Shown here: piece after piece, positions 35,508 to 43,896 of the stretch
Position numbering within the stretch: the stretch's first letter is position 1
Layout: each line of letters starts with the position of its first letter
DNA from: UBA5336 sp039818165
GTDB lineage: Bacteria; Pseudomonadota; Alphaproteobacteria; Caulobacterales; Hyphomonadaceae
NCBI GenBank assembly: GCA_039818165.1
Contig: JBCBUL010000024.1
Coordinates: forward strand, 1 to 48,376
Direction: 5' to 3'
DNA length: 48,376 bases
Made by a program: the position numbers and the translations under genes
Notes under the pieces: model-generated
Told to the model about the DNA's origin: nothing
Database searches by the model: none
Seen by the model: only the letters and a program-made list of their open reading frames with translations

Positions 35508-36277
35508 TTTGGCCGCGTGGACACAACCATGTAGTTGACGCCGGTATCGTTTGAGAGCCGCCAGGCATCCATCAGCGGATTGTAGGTGACGCCCTGGGGC
35601 GCGCGCACGGTCATGCCAGCATCGGTCAGGGAGTCGACGATTTCGCGGGGCTTCAGGAATTTGTTCCACTCATGGGTGCCGCGCGGCAACCAGCCCAGAA
35701 CGTACTCGGCGCCCACAATGGCCAAAGCAAATGCCTTAGGCGTTCGGTTCAACGTGGCCACGACCATGATACCGCCCGGCTTCACCAGGCTGGCGGTATT
35801 GCGAAGAAACCCGGCCGGGTCGGCGACGTGCTCGACCACTTCAAGGTTCAGGACCACATCGAACGGCCCTTCACCCGCCGCGATCAGTTCTTCCGCCGTG
35901 CCTGCGCGATAATCGACCTCCACGCCGGTTTGGCTTGCATGGGCCATTGCGGTCTTGATGTTTGCTTCAGACGCATCGACGCCCGTGACACGAGCGCCCA
36001 GGCGGGCCATGGGCTCGCTGACAAGGCCGCCGCCGCACCCAATATCTAGCAAGCTAAGGCCCTCAAACGGCCTACGCGCGGTCGCATCGAGGCCAAAGTG
36101 CGCGACCGCCGTGTCGCGGATAAAGCCCAGCCTTACGGGATTGAACTTATGCAACGGTTTGAATTTGCCTGTAGGGTCCCACCACTCAGCCGCCATTGCC
36201 GTGAATTTGGCCACTTCTGCCTCATCAATGCTCGGCCTGTGCAGGCTGCCTGGGCGTTCGGCGGTGGTCTCGTCCAT
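35504..36277 (-). CDS. ubiG: Ubiquinone biosynthesis O-methyltransferase
   Basis: This 257-residue UbiG carries out both O-methylations of the ubiquinone ring. The family N-terminus reads EVAKFTAMAAEWWDPTGKFKP and the SAM motif I is LLDIGCGGGLVSEPMARLGA with GVDAS. Post-motif segments FDVVLNLEVVEHVADP and GGIMVVATLNRTPKAFALAI are also typical. AGGAA precedes the ATG at some distance. It diverges from lysC over 65 bases and is followed by a coupled DUF924 gene. Confidence 0.97.
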   Translation of the reverse strand: MDETTAERPGSLHRPSIDEAEVAKFTAMAAEWWDPTGKFKPLHKFNPVRLGFIRDTAVAHFGLDATARRPFEGLSLLDIGCGGGLVSEPMARLGARVTGVDASEANIKTAMAHASQTGVEVDYRAGTAEELIAAGEGPFDVVLNLEVVEHVADPAGFLRNTASLVKPGGIMVVATLNRTPKAFALAIVGAEYVLGWLPRGTHEWNKFLKPREIVDSLTDAGMTVRAPQGVTYNPLMDAWRLSNDTGVNYMVVSTRPK

Positions 36278-36310
36278 GGGTTTAGCGTTCCTGTTTGATC
36301 CGCAAGGGGG

Positions 36311-36329
36311 CGCGCTCTACAAAAGCGCG
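36311..36329 (+). other. Short hairpin in the lysC 5' region
   Basis: CGCGCT and AGCGCG form a perfect six-base-pair stem with a CTACAAA loop, ending 13 bases before the lysC start. No T run follows, so it is not a terminator, and the leader is too short for a lysine riboswitch. It could affect ribosome access or be chance. Confidence 0.3.
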
Positions 36330-36342
36330 TTGAGTTCGAGAC

Positions 36343-37614
36343 ATGGGAAAGAAAGACGATGAGGCAATGCGGCGAACCGTTCTGAAATTTGGCGGCACAT
36401 CTGTGGCGGACCTCGAACGGATCGCCCACGTGGCCGACCTGGTCGCTGCGCGCGCCGCTTCCGGCGAAGCGCTGGCCGTGGTGGTGTCCGCCATGGCCGG
36501 TGAGACCAACAAGCTGGTCGGCTACGCCCATGGCGCGGCCGGCGACGAGATTGGCGCAGGTCAGTTCGACGACGAGTACGACGTGGTGGTCAGCTCCGGC
36601 GAACAGGTCACCGCAGGGCTATTGGCACTGGCGCTTCGCAGGCGTGGGCAACGCGCAAGAAGCTGGCTGGGCTGGCAGCTTGAGATGCGCACGAGTGATG
36701 CCCACGGCCGGGCACGCATTCAGGGGTTTGAGGAATCCGGCCTGCCCGAAGCCGTCGATAGCGGCGAAATTGCCGTGATCGCCGGGTTCCAGGGCGTCAC
36801 CGAAGACGGGCGAATTGCCACGCTTGGTCGGGGCGGGTCCGATACGAGCGCCGTCGCTGTGGCAGCCGCCCTTGGCGCGGACTGCTGCGATATCTACACC
36901 GATGTGGACGGCGTCTATACCACCGACCCGCGCATCGTCTCGAAGGCCCAGCGGATCGAGCGTATTTCCTATGAGGAAATGCTGGAGATGGCGTCCCTGG
37001 GGGCAAAAGTGCTCCAGACCCGCTCGGTCGAACTGGCCATGAACCACAACGTGCCCATCCGGGTGCTTTCGAGCTTTATAGCTCACAATACGCCCAATCC
37101 GGGCACACGTGTCTGTTCGGAGGATGAAATCGTGGAAAAGCAGGTTGTCAGCGGCGTGGCCTATTCGCGCGATGAAGCCAAAGTCACGCTTTATGGCGTG
37201 GCGGACAAGCCTGGCGTCTCGGCGCGGATCTTTGCGCTCATGGCTGCAGGGGGCGTGAATGTGGACATGATTGTCCAGGCCAATGCCCGCGGCGAAGGCG
37301 TCGCCAACATGGTGTTCACCTGCACAGACCGTGACAGCCAGATCGCCGAAGAAACCCTGCGCCGCCACCAGGACGAAATCGAGTTTGAACGCCTCGAAGT
37401 GGAACGCGATGTCGCAAAGGTCTCCATTATCGGCGTCGGCATGAAGAGCCATACAGGTGTGGCTGAGACCATGTTCCGTGCGCTCTACGAAAAAGGCATC
37501 AATATCGACGTCATCGCGACATCGGAAATCAAGATCTCTGTCCTGATCGAAGCAGCCTATACCGAATTGGCTGTGCGCGCGCTGCACACCGCCTTTGAAC
37601 TTGACGCTGCGTAA
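36343..37614 (+). CDS. lysC: Aspartate kinase
   Basis: The 423-residue enzyme phosphorylates aspartate, first step to lysine, threonine, methionine and diaminopimelate. The kinase domain has LKFGGTSVADLERI, VVSAMAGETNKLV, GRGGSDTSAVAVAAAL and DVDGVYTTDPRIV. Tandem ACT domains follow (VTLYGVADKPGVSARIFALM and VSIIGVGMKSHTGVAETMF), so lysine/threonine feedback is expected. Start may be ATG 36343 or ATG 36367, the latter giving MRRTVLKFGGTS. ptsP follows after 28 bases. Confidence 0.97.
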   Translation: MGKKDDEAMRRTVLKFGGTSVADLERIAHVADLVAARAASGEALAVVVSAMAGETNKLVGYAHGAAGDEIGAGQFDDEYDVVVSSGEQVTAGLLALALRRRGQRARSWLGWQLEMRTSDAHGRARIQGFEESGLPEAVDSGEIAVIAGFQGVTEDGRIATLGRGGSDTSAVAVAAALGADCCDIYTDVDGVYTTDPRIVSKAQRIERISYEEMLEMASLGAKVLQTRSVELAMNHNVPIRVLSSFIAHNTPNPGTRVCSEDEIVEKQVVSGVAYSRDEAKVTLYGVADKPGVSARIFALMAAGGVNVDMIVQANARGEGVANMVFTCTDRDSQIAEETLRRHQDEIEFERLEVERDVAKVSIIGVGMKSHTGVAETMFRALYEKGINIDVIATSEIKISVLIEAAYTELAVRALHTAFELDAA

Positions 37615-37642
37615 TTTCGCCAGCGACACAATTTGAGAGCCC

Positions 37643-39913
37643 ATGCCAGAGACCTATTCCGCCCCTCGTTTGCTGATGAACCGCCTGCGCCAGATGATGG
37701 CTGCTGGCGGCGACGACAGCGAACGGCTGGGCAAAGTGGTCAAACTGGTTGCCGGCACAATGGTGGCCGATGTGTGCTCGATCTATCTGCGCACCCCGGA
37801 CGACATGCTGGAGCTGATCGCGACTGAGGGGCTGCGCCCGGAAGCGGTTAGCCGAACGCGCCTTGGTCTGGACGAAGGCCTCGTGGGGCAAATTGCGATA
37901 TCCGCCTCGCCCCTGGCCATCCAGGACGCACCGCGCCACCCGGCATTCTCTTACCGACCCGAGACGGGCGAAGACCCCTATCACGCTTTCCTGGGTGTGC
38001 CGATCTTGCGAAGTGGCCGCGTCACAGGCGTGTTGACGGTGCAAAACCGTACCGCGCGCAGCTATGGCGAAGACGAAGTTGAAACCCTCCAGACCATTGC
38101 CATGGTGTTGGCCGAAGTGCTCGCGACAGTTTCGGATGCACGCCGGGCGGCGGAGGCCGATGAGGCAAGTTTGCGACCGGCCACATTGCAAGGCCGTTCG
38201 CTATGCGGCGGCATTGGGATCGGCACTGTGGTCTTCCATGACCCGGTGGTGCCTGCGGCGAAGTTCTTCTCCGCAGATGTGCAAGGCGAAACGGACCGGC
38301 TGCAAGCCGCGCTGAACGCCCTGCGGGTTTCCGTGGATGCGATGGTGTCGATCGACACGGGCGCGCTCATGGGAGAATCGCGTGAGGTCTTGGAGACCTA
38401 CCGCCTCCTCGCCCACGACCCGGCCTGGGCTGAGCGCCTCCGGGAAGGGGTGCAGGGCGGCTTGACCGCCGAGGCCGCGGTCGACCGGGCCCGCCGGGAA
38501 CACCGTGCGCGCCTGGAAACGGCCACAGACTCCTATTTGCGCGAGCGCCTTTACGATCTCGAAGACCTGGACAATCGGCTGCTGCGTATTCTCAGCGGGG
38601 ACGATCACACGGCGCTGGCGGCAGACAGTGATGTCAGTCATGCCGTCGTGGTCGCCCGCCGCCTCGGCCCGGCAGACCTGCTGGAGTATCGGGGGAAGGG
38701 GCTGGCGGGCATCCTGATTGAGGAATCCTCGGTCTCGTCCCACGCCGCCATCGTGGCCCGCGCCATGGAAATCCCGACCATTGGCAACGTGCCCGGCATA
38801 ACGACAGCGGTTGAAGCCGGCGATGCCATCATCGTCGATGCCGAAGAGGGCAAGGCACACCTGCGCGCCGATGATGCCCTGAAGGCGGCCTATACGGATC
38901 GGATCGCCCTGCGCGGCGAACGCCAGGCCGCCTATGAAGCGCTGCGCGACCAACCGGCAACATCGCTGGACGGAATAACCATCTCACTGAACCTGAATGC
39001 TGGCCTCGCGCTCGATGTGGACGCTGTGGAAGAGGCCGGCGCGGAGGGCATCGGCCTCTTTCGGACGGAGTTTCAGTTCCTGGTTGCCTCGACACTGCCA
39101 AGGCTGGGCGAACAGGTCGAGCTCTACTCGACCGTTCTGGATACCGCAGGCGACAAGCCCGTCACGTTCCGCACGGTGGACCTGGGCGGAGACAAGCTTC
39201 TGCCGAATCTGAACACGGTGCGGGAGGAAAACCCCGCCCTTGGATGGCGGTCGATCCGGTTCGCCCTCGACACAAGGGGCCTGTTCCGGCGGCAATTGCG
39301 CGCCCTGGTCCGAGCGGCCAGTGGACGGCACTTGCGGGTGATGTTCCCGATGATCACCATTGCCGAGGAATTTTTCGAGGCGAAAGCAATGCTGCTCGAA
39401 GAATTGGAATGGAGCGGCGCGCGTGGCTTTGCCCCTCCGGAGCGGCTGGAGATCGGCGCCATGCTGGAGGCCCCGGCCCTGGCCTACGCCCTGCCGGAAA
39501 TCGCGGAGGAAGCCGACTTTCTGTCCCTGGGCACCAATGACCTCATGCAGTTTTTCTTCGCTGCAGACCGCATGACTCCATCTGTTTCAGATCGATACGA
39601 CATTGTCAGTCGCCCGGCCCTCCGGTTCCTGAAATCGGTCGCTGAAAACTGCGCCGCCCTGGACCTGCCCCTGTCGCTCTGCGGAGAGGCATCGGGCGAC
39701 CCGATTCAGGCTTTGTGCCTTGCTTCCCTTGGGTTTCACACCCTGTCCATGCCCGCCTCACAGATCGGGCCCGTCAAAAAGGCGATACGGAGCGTACACC
39801 TCGCGCAATTGGGGCATGCGCTTTGCACTTCTCTCTCAGAAGGGCGTGGCGACCTGCGTAAGGAATTGTTAGCCTTGTTGGACGACCTTGGAGTGGATGT
39901 CACACTCAATTGA
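37643..39913 (+). CDS. ptsP: PEP-protein phosphotransferase of the nitrogen PTS (GAF-Enzyme I)
   Basis: This 756-residue EI-Ntr first has a GAF domain (about 20-165, VADVCSIYLR, GLDEGLVGQIA, ILRSGRVTGVLTVQN). The Enzyme I part then has the swivelling His domain SSVSSHAAIVARAMEIPTIG with phospho-acceptor His367. The C-terminal PEP-binding barrel has GIGLFRTEFQFL, FRTVDLGGDK, MFPMITIAEEFFEAK, SLGTNDLMQFFFAADR and LSLCGEASGDP. It starts the phosphate relay to NPr and EIIA-Ntr, controlling nitrogen, potassium or (p)ppGpp responses. The GAF domain may sense glutamine or another effector. Confidence 0.96.
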   Translation: MPETYSAPRLLMNRLRQMMAAGGDDSERLGKVVKLVAGTMVADVCSIYLRTPDDMLELIATEGLRPEAVSRTRLGLDEGLVGQIAISASPLAIQDAPRHPAFSYRPETGEDPYHAFLGVPILRSGRVTGVLTVQNRTARSYGEDEVETLQTIAMVLAEVLATVSDARRAAEADEASLRPATLQGRSLCGGIGIGTVVFHDPVVPAAKFFSADVQGETDRLQAALNALRVSVDAMVSIDTGALMGESREVLETYRLLAHDPAWAERLREGVQGGLTAEAAVDRARREHRARLETATDSYLRERLYDLEDLDNRLLRILSGDDHTALAADSDVSHAVVVARRLGPADLLEYRGKGLAGILIEESSVSSHAAIVARAMEIPTIGNVPGITTAVEAGDAIIVDAEEGKAHLRADDALKAAYTDRIALRGERQAAYEALRDQPATSLDGITISLNLNAGLALDVDAVEEAGAEGIGLFRTEFQFLVASTLPRLGEQVELYSTVLDTAGDKPVTFRTVDLGGDKLLPNLNTVREENPALGWRSIRFALDTRGLFRRQLRALVRAASGRHLRVMFPMITIAEEFFEAKAMLLEELEWSGARGFAPPERLEIGAMLEAPALAYALPEIAEEADFLSLGTNDLMQFFFAADRMTPSVSDRYDIVSRPALRFLKSVAENCAALDLPLSLCGEASGDPIQALCLASLGFHTLSMPASQIGPVKKAIRSVHLAQLGHALCTSLSEGRGDLRKELLALLDDLGVDVTLN

Positions 39914-39964
39914 TCGTGGCCTATGAGTTGTATAAAACCTTCATGGGCTTAGGGCATATATTGA

Positions 39965-39983
39965 GCGGGACACAGGGTCCCGC
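39965..39983 (+). promoter_or_regulatory. Hairpin in the leader of the RodZ-like gene
   Basis: GCGGGAC and GTCCCGC form a perfect seven-base-pair stem with loop ACAGG. No T tract follows. Directly after it come GTGAGGAGC and a two-codon frame ATG CCG TAA, then AGGG and the rodZ start. It may mark the ptsP mRNA end or act in translation control. Function unproved. Confidence 0.45.
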
Positions 39984-40022
39984 ACGTGAGGAGCATGCCG
40001 TAAACGCGGCAGGGCAATGGAA

Positions 40023-41000
40023 ATGGCAGAAGAATCGAACTCGCCTGTGCCCACGGTCATGACACCGCCATCACAACCGGCCCCCAAAGACGGAACGCTC
40101 CGTACGGACCCGCCTGGCGAAGCGAATCCTGCGGTCAGCGCACCCGAAACGCCCGTTTTAGAGCCAGAATACACCGGAAGCCCGCAAGCCTATTATGACG
40201 CTCTGCGCGTGGCTTTGCCGGAAGAGCGAATTGGCCAGCTCCTGCGCAAGGTGCGCGATGCCAAGCAGGTCAGCATCGAAGCCCTCCACGAAATTACCCG
40301 CCACAATGCCCAGAAGCTCATTTCCATTGAGCGGATGGAAGTGTCCGGCATGTCACGCGGTTACATCACACCGGTGGTGCGCGACTACGCCAGAACACTG
40401 GGGATCGATGGCGATCAGGTTGTTCGCGACTATTCCGAAGATTGCGGTACGCTTGAGACCGTATCTGCCCCCGAACAGGTTGTCTCGACCGATGGGGTCA
40501 CTCGCCCGGCCTTCTTGCGTCCGGCCTATGCCGCGGCCGCCGTCCTCGCTGTGGCTGTGATTGGGGGAGCCGTTTTCGCCGTATCCGGTCAGGGCAGCAA
40601 TGGCGGACCTGAACTGGCCGTACAGCCACTGAACGGCGCTGCGGAAAGCCTCTTCGCCGACGTGCCTCTGACTGAGCGCGTGCGCGTTGAGAACATGGAA
40701 CTCACGCTTGTGGCCCTCCAGGATGCCTGGGTCGAAGTTCGAGGCCCCGACGGCACGCTTTACCGCAACCGGATCATGCGGGCCGGCGAGACCTACATTC
40801 CTCGCACGGGAGCAGGCTGGACAATCAGCGCACGCAACGGCGCCGCCTTCGAATGGCGCCTTGGCGACGCGGTGATCGGCCCCCTTGGCCCGGAAGACGC
40901 CGCAGTGTTTGCCGCCAGCGTAGACAGCGCCGCTACCCGCGCCCAGGACGCTGCTGCGCCGGCCCTCGCGGCTGCAGGCAATGGTCAGCCTTCGCGCTAA
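40023..41000 (+). CDS. rodZ: RodZ-like cytoskeletal helix-turn-helix membrane protein
   Basis: The 325-residue protein has a cytoplasmic HTH_25 domain (about 68-138, GQLLRKVRDAKQVSIEALHE). A single membrane helix spans about 167-188. The periplasmic DUF4115 domain (about 225-300) has LVALQDAWVEVRGPDGTLY and MRAGETYIPRTGAGWTISARNG. This is the RodZ arrangement, tying MreB to the wall machinery. An extra acidic, Pro-rich N-terminus of about 60 residues precedes the HTH. ATG 40023 has AGGG eight bases upstream; ATG 40017 adds two residues. ispG follows, as in many bacteria. Confidence 0.9.
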   Translation: MAEESNSPVPTVMTPPSQPAPKDGTLRTDPPGEANPAVSAPETPVLEPEYTGSPQAYYDALRVALPEERIGQLLRKVRDAKQVSIEALHEITRHNAQKLISIERMEVSGMSRGYITPVVRDYARTLGIDGDQVVRDYSEDCGTLETVSAPEQVVSTDGVTRPAFLRPAYAAAAVLAVAVIGGAVFAVSGQGSNGGPELAVQPLNGAAESLFADVPLTERVRVENMELTLVALQDAWVEVRGPDGTLYRNRIMRAGETYIPRTGAGWTISARNGAAFEWRLGDAVIGPLGPEDAAVFAASVDSAATRAQDAAAPALAAAGNGQPSR

Positions 41001-41091
41001 GCGACACGCTGGCGCCTTTACCGCGCCCCCAATCATCGCCACATTGCAGTCGTCAGCCCGTCAGCGATCCGGCAAGGAGCCCTGAAAGCCC

Positions 41092-42225
41092 ATGAGCGCG
41101 AACACAATCCGCCCCTGGCGCAGCATTGAGCGCCGGAAAAGCCGGAAGATTCAGGTGGGCAAGGCGGAGGTGGGCGGCGACGCGCCCATTGCAGTCCAGT
41201 CCATGACGAACACCCCGACCGAGGATGCCGCAGCCACGCTGGACCAGATTCGCGCTCTGGAAGAGGCCGGCGCCGATATCGTGCGGGTATCTTGCCCCAC
41301 CGAAGAGTCCACTGCGGCCATGCCCACCATCTGTCGCGAGGCGAAGGTGCCAATCGTGGCCGACATCCATTTCCACTATAAACGCGGCATTGAGGCCGCT
41401 GAGGCTGGCGCCGCCTGCCTGCGCATCAATCCCGGCAATATCGGCAGCCCGGACCGGGTGAAAGAAGTGGTCAGCGCGGCACGCGCCAATGGCTGCTCCA
41501 TCCGCATCGGGGTGAATGGCGGCTCTCTGGAGCGCCACTTGCTGGAAAAATATGGCGAGCCCTGCCCTGACGCCATGGTGGAAAGCGCGCTGGACCATGC
41601 CCGCATCCTCGATGATCTGGGCTTCCACGAGTACAAGATCAGCGTCAAAGCCTCCGACATGTTCCTCACCGTGGCGGCCTATCAGCAACTCGCCGAGGCT
41701 ACTGACGCACCGCTGCACCTGGGCATCACCGAAGCCGGTGGCCTGCGCACGGGCACGGTGAAATCTTCCATCGGCATGGGCAACCTGCTCTGGATGGGCA
41801 TTGGTGACACGATCCGCGTCTCGCTCAGCGCGGACCCGGTCGAGGAAATCAAGGTCGGCTTCGAGATGCTGAAATCCCTCGGCCTGCGAACGCGCGGCGT
41901 GAACATCGTCGCGTGCCCGTCCTGCGCGCGTCAGGGCTTTGACGTGATCAAGACGGTGGAGACGCTTGAGCAGCGTCTGGCGCACATTTCAGAGCCGATT
42001 TCGCTGTCGATCATCGGCTGCGTCGTGAACGGGCCGGGTGAGGCGGCGCTGACGGATATGGGTTTCACCGGCGGCGGCAAGGAAGCGGGCATGATGTACA
42101 TGGCCGGCGCGCCGAGCCACAAAGTCTCCAACGCTGATATGATCGACCACATCGTCGAGGAAATCGAAGCCAAGGCCGCAGAAATGCGGACCGCGCGCGA
42201 AGCGGCTGAACTGGCAGCGGAGTAG
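41092..42225 (+). CDS. ispG: 4-hydroxy-3-methylbut-2-enyl diphosphate synthase
   Basis: The 377-residue iron-sulfur enzyme makes HMBPP in the MEP isoprenoid pathway. The N-terminal barrel shows VQSMTNTPTEDAAATLDQI, IVADIHFHYKRGIEAAEAGA and LRINPGNIG. The C-terminal [4Fe-4S] site has Cys in VACPSCARQGFD and SIIGCVVNGPGEA. The ATG follows AAGGAG by 11 bases. It lies 91 bases after rodZ, a common pairing, and converges on the LytTR gene with a five-base gap. Confidence 0.97.
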   Translation: MSANTIRPWRSIERRKSRKIQVGKAEVGGDAPIAVQSMTNTPTEDAAATLDQIRALEEAGADIVRVSCPTEESTAAMPTICREAKVPIVADIHFHYKRGIEAAEAGAACLRINPGNIGSPDRVKEVVSAARANGCSIRIGVNGGSLERHLLEKYGEPCPDAMVESALDHARILDDLGFHEYKISVKASDMFLTVAAYQQLAEATDAPLHLGITEAGGLRTGTVKSSIGMGNLLWMGIGDTIRVSLSADPVEEIKVGFEMLKSLGLRTRGVNIVACPSCARQGFDVIKTVETLEQRLAHISEPISLSIIGCVVNGPGEAALTDMGFTGGGKEAGMMYMAGAPSHKVSNADMIDHIVEEIEAKAAEMRTAREAAELAAE

Positions 42226-42230
42226 AACCG

Positions 42231-43085
42231 TTATCCGTTCGAAAAGGCCTTCAACGCACTGCGCACGCTTGCGCGTTTCCTGCGGCTCACCGGGACTTTC
42301 AATCCTGACACCATGGTGATGTGTTCGCCCAAACGGGAGTTGAACGTGTCAGCCTCGACCTGATCCAGCGCAATCCACCACGAGCGTTGGGTCTGAACAC
42401 CATTGTACCCTTCCAGCGCGGATACGGCGTCTCCAAAGCGCATATGGATCAGTGTGTCGCCGTCGCTGGTGAAAACCCGGACATAGTGGTCTTCAGCCCC
42501 CATCGCGATCAGGTCCGCCGCGCGCAAGTGCACAGGCAGTTTCTGCTTCAGGAAGTCCAACATGGCCGCGCCACCGGTTTGGCGTTGCTCGCGCGCCAGC
42601 GTGGCGCCAATGATCTGCAGTGGAAGAATTATCAGAAACGAGAACCCGAGCCAGACCGCGATGGACATGGACCAGTCAGACAGGAAGCGAGCCGCTGACA
42701 TCTGACCGAGCGCAATGTTGAACACCAGTGTTACTGCGGAGCCAACAATGGCGAAGGCTGGCATTATCAACGCTGTCAGTTGCAAGGGAGACAGGTTTGG
42801 CAGCATCCGGCGCCCGAAAGCGAGAAGCGCCTGGAACAGCGCCCAGGGCAACATGATGATCGCTGTCCAGTAGAGCATACGTTGGAGCACGGGCATGGCT
42901 TCATAGGTGCCGTAGGGACCGGCGTGTCCGATCCCCAATGCCAGGAGGACGACGAAAACGCCCTGGAGGACGAGCCGCTGCGCTGAACCACTCACTTGCC
43001 GCCCACTGACCGCTTGCGCTGCGCCAGTGGTCAAGGCTGACCATTGGCGGAAAAGCCCGCGTCCGCTGGTGTTTTGAGCCTTCAA
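42231..43085 (-). CDS. Membrane-anchored LytTR-type transcription regulator
   Basis: The 284-residue protein has four membrane helices between about residues 38 and 165, then a C-terminal LytTR DNA-binding domain (about 185-280). The latter includes LPVHLRAADLIAMGAEDHYV, LIHMRFGDAV and VEADTFNSRLGEHITMVSGL. Such four-helix LytTR proteins have no receiver domain and sense signals through the membrane part. The start is a TTG at 43085 with GAGGAA nine bases upstream; GTG 42995 would begin near the first helix. It diverges from a DUF2306-like membrane protein over 58 bases and probably regulates it. Confidence 0.88.
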   Translation of the reverse strand: MKAQNTSGRGLFRQWSALTTGAAQAVSGRQVSGSAQRLVLQGVFVVLLALGIGHAGPYGTYEAMPVLQRMLYWTAIIMLPWALFQALLAFGRRMLPNLSPLQLTALIMPAFAIVGSAVTLVFNIALGQMSAARFLSDWSMSIAVWLGFSFLIILPLQIIGATLAREQRQTGGAAMLDFLKQKLPVHLRAADLIAMGAEDHYVRVFTSDGDTLIHMRFGDAVSALEGYNGVQTQRSWWIALDQVEADTFNSRLGEHITMVSGLKVPVSRRKRASVRSALKAFSNG

Positions 43086-43143
43086 GTTCGCGCGTTCCTC
43101 GGTTGGGATTGGGTCATTCCAAGTCTGACCGAAAGGGTGTCAC

Positions 43144-43827
43144 ATGTTCGATTTTCTCCAAAACGGATACTCGCAACTCCATACTTTGAACATAGCCGCG
43201 CACGTTGCTGCGGGGTGTCTGGCCATTGTCGCTGCGCTGTTCATTCTCGTTTTCCGAAAGGGCGGCAAAGCCCATCGCGCCTTGGGGCGGGCTTTTCTCC
43301 TGGCGTTCGCAGGGGTGGGCGTCACGGCCGTGCTCGGGGCGGTATACTTCTCCACTGGTGTGTTCCTGATGATGCTGACAGTGTCGGCCTGCTACATTTG
43401 CTTTTCAGGGTTCCGCGCGCTCCGCATCCGCACCTCAGGCCCCCAGCGGCTCGACCTCACCCTGGCAGGCCTCGCGCTGGTTTTCTGCATTGCGGCCGGG
43501 GTCTATGTGGAGCTCTCGCCGGGAAACTGGAGCCGGGTGACGATCTACACCGTCATTTCGAACCTCACCTTGTTCAGCCTGTATGATCTGTCCAGAGTCT
43601 GGCTGGGCCCGGGCTGGATGAAGCGGGCCTGGCTGAACGAACACATCTTCAAAATGCTCTCTGCGTTCGGAGCGCTTCTGTCTGCCGGAGCGGGAAACAT
43701 ATTGAAGGACTTCGCCCCATGGAGCCAGGTCGCTCCCTCCTTTCTTACATATGGATTGATTGTCTTTTTCCTCCTCCGGGTTCGGCCAAAGTCGCGCCCA
43801 CGCACGCTCCAGGCCGCAACGGGGTAG
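43144..43827 (+). CDS. DUF2306-like multi-span membrane protein
   Basis: The 227-residue protein has six to seven predicted membrane helices. The early LNIAAHVAAGCLAIVAALF and KGGKAHRALGRAFLLAF resemble the H...HR-x-x-GR pattern of DUF2306/COG5395 proteins, which are thought to be membrane or haem-related but are uncharacterised. AAGGGTG precedes the ATG. It shares an intergenic region with the LytTR regulator and is probably its target. The family call is tentative. Confidence 0.75.
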   Translation: MFDFLQNGYSQLHTLNIAAHVAAGCLAIVAALFILVFRKGGKAHRALGRAFLLAFAGVGVTAVLGAVYFSTGVFLMMLTVSACYICFSGFRALRIRTSGPQRLDLTLAGLALVFCIAAGVYVELSPGNWSRVTIYTVISNLTLFSLYDLSRVWLGPGWMKRAWLNEHIFKMLSAFGALLSAGAGNILKDFAPWSQVAPSFLTYGLIVFFLLRVRPKSRPRTLQAATG

Positions 43828-43896
43828 AAGCTTGGTCTTTCGCTTGTTCTGAAAACGCCGTAATCAGCGATGAAACATGCCCGGAGGAGGCCCAAG

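Noticed and set aside
36278..36342. Lysine riboswitch before lysC
   Set aside because: The divergent region is only 65 bases, far too short for that riboswitch; only a 6-bp hairpin is seen.
36619..37644. 341-codon minus-strand frame over lysC
   Set aside because: Antisense shadow; lysC is intact.
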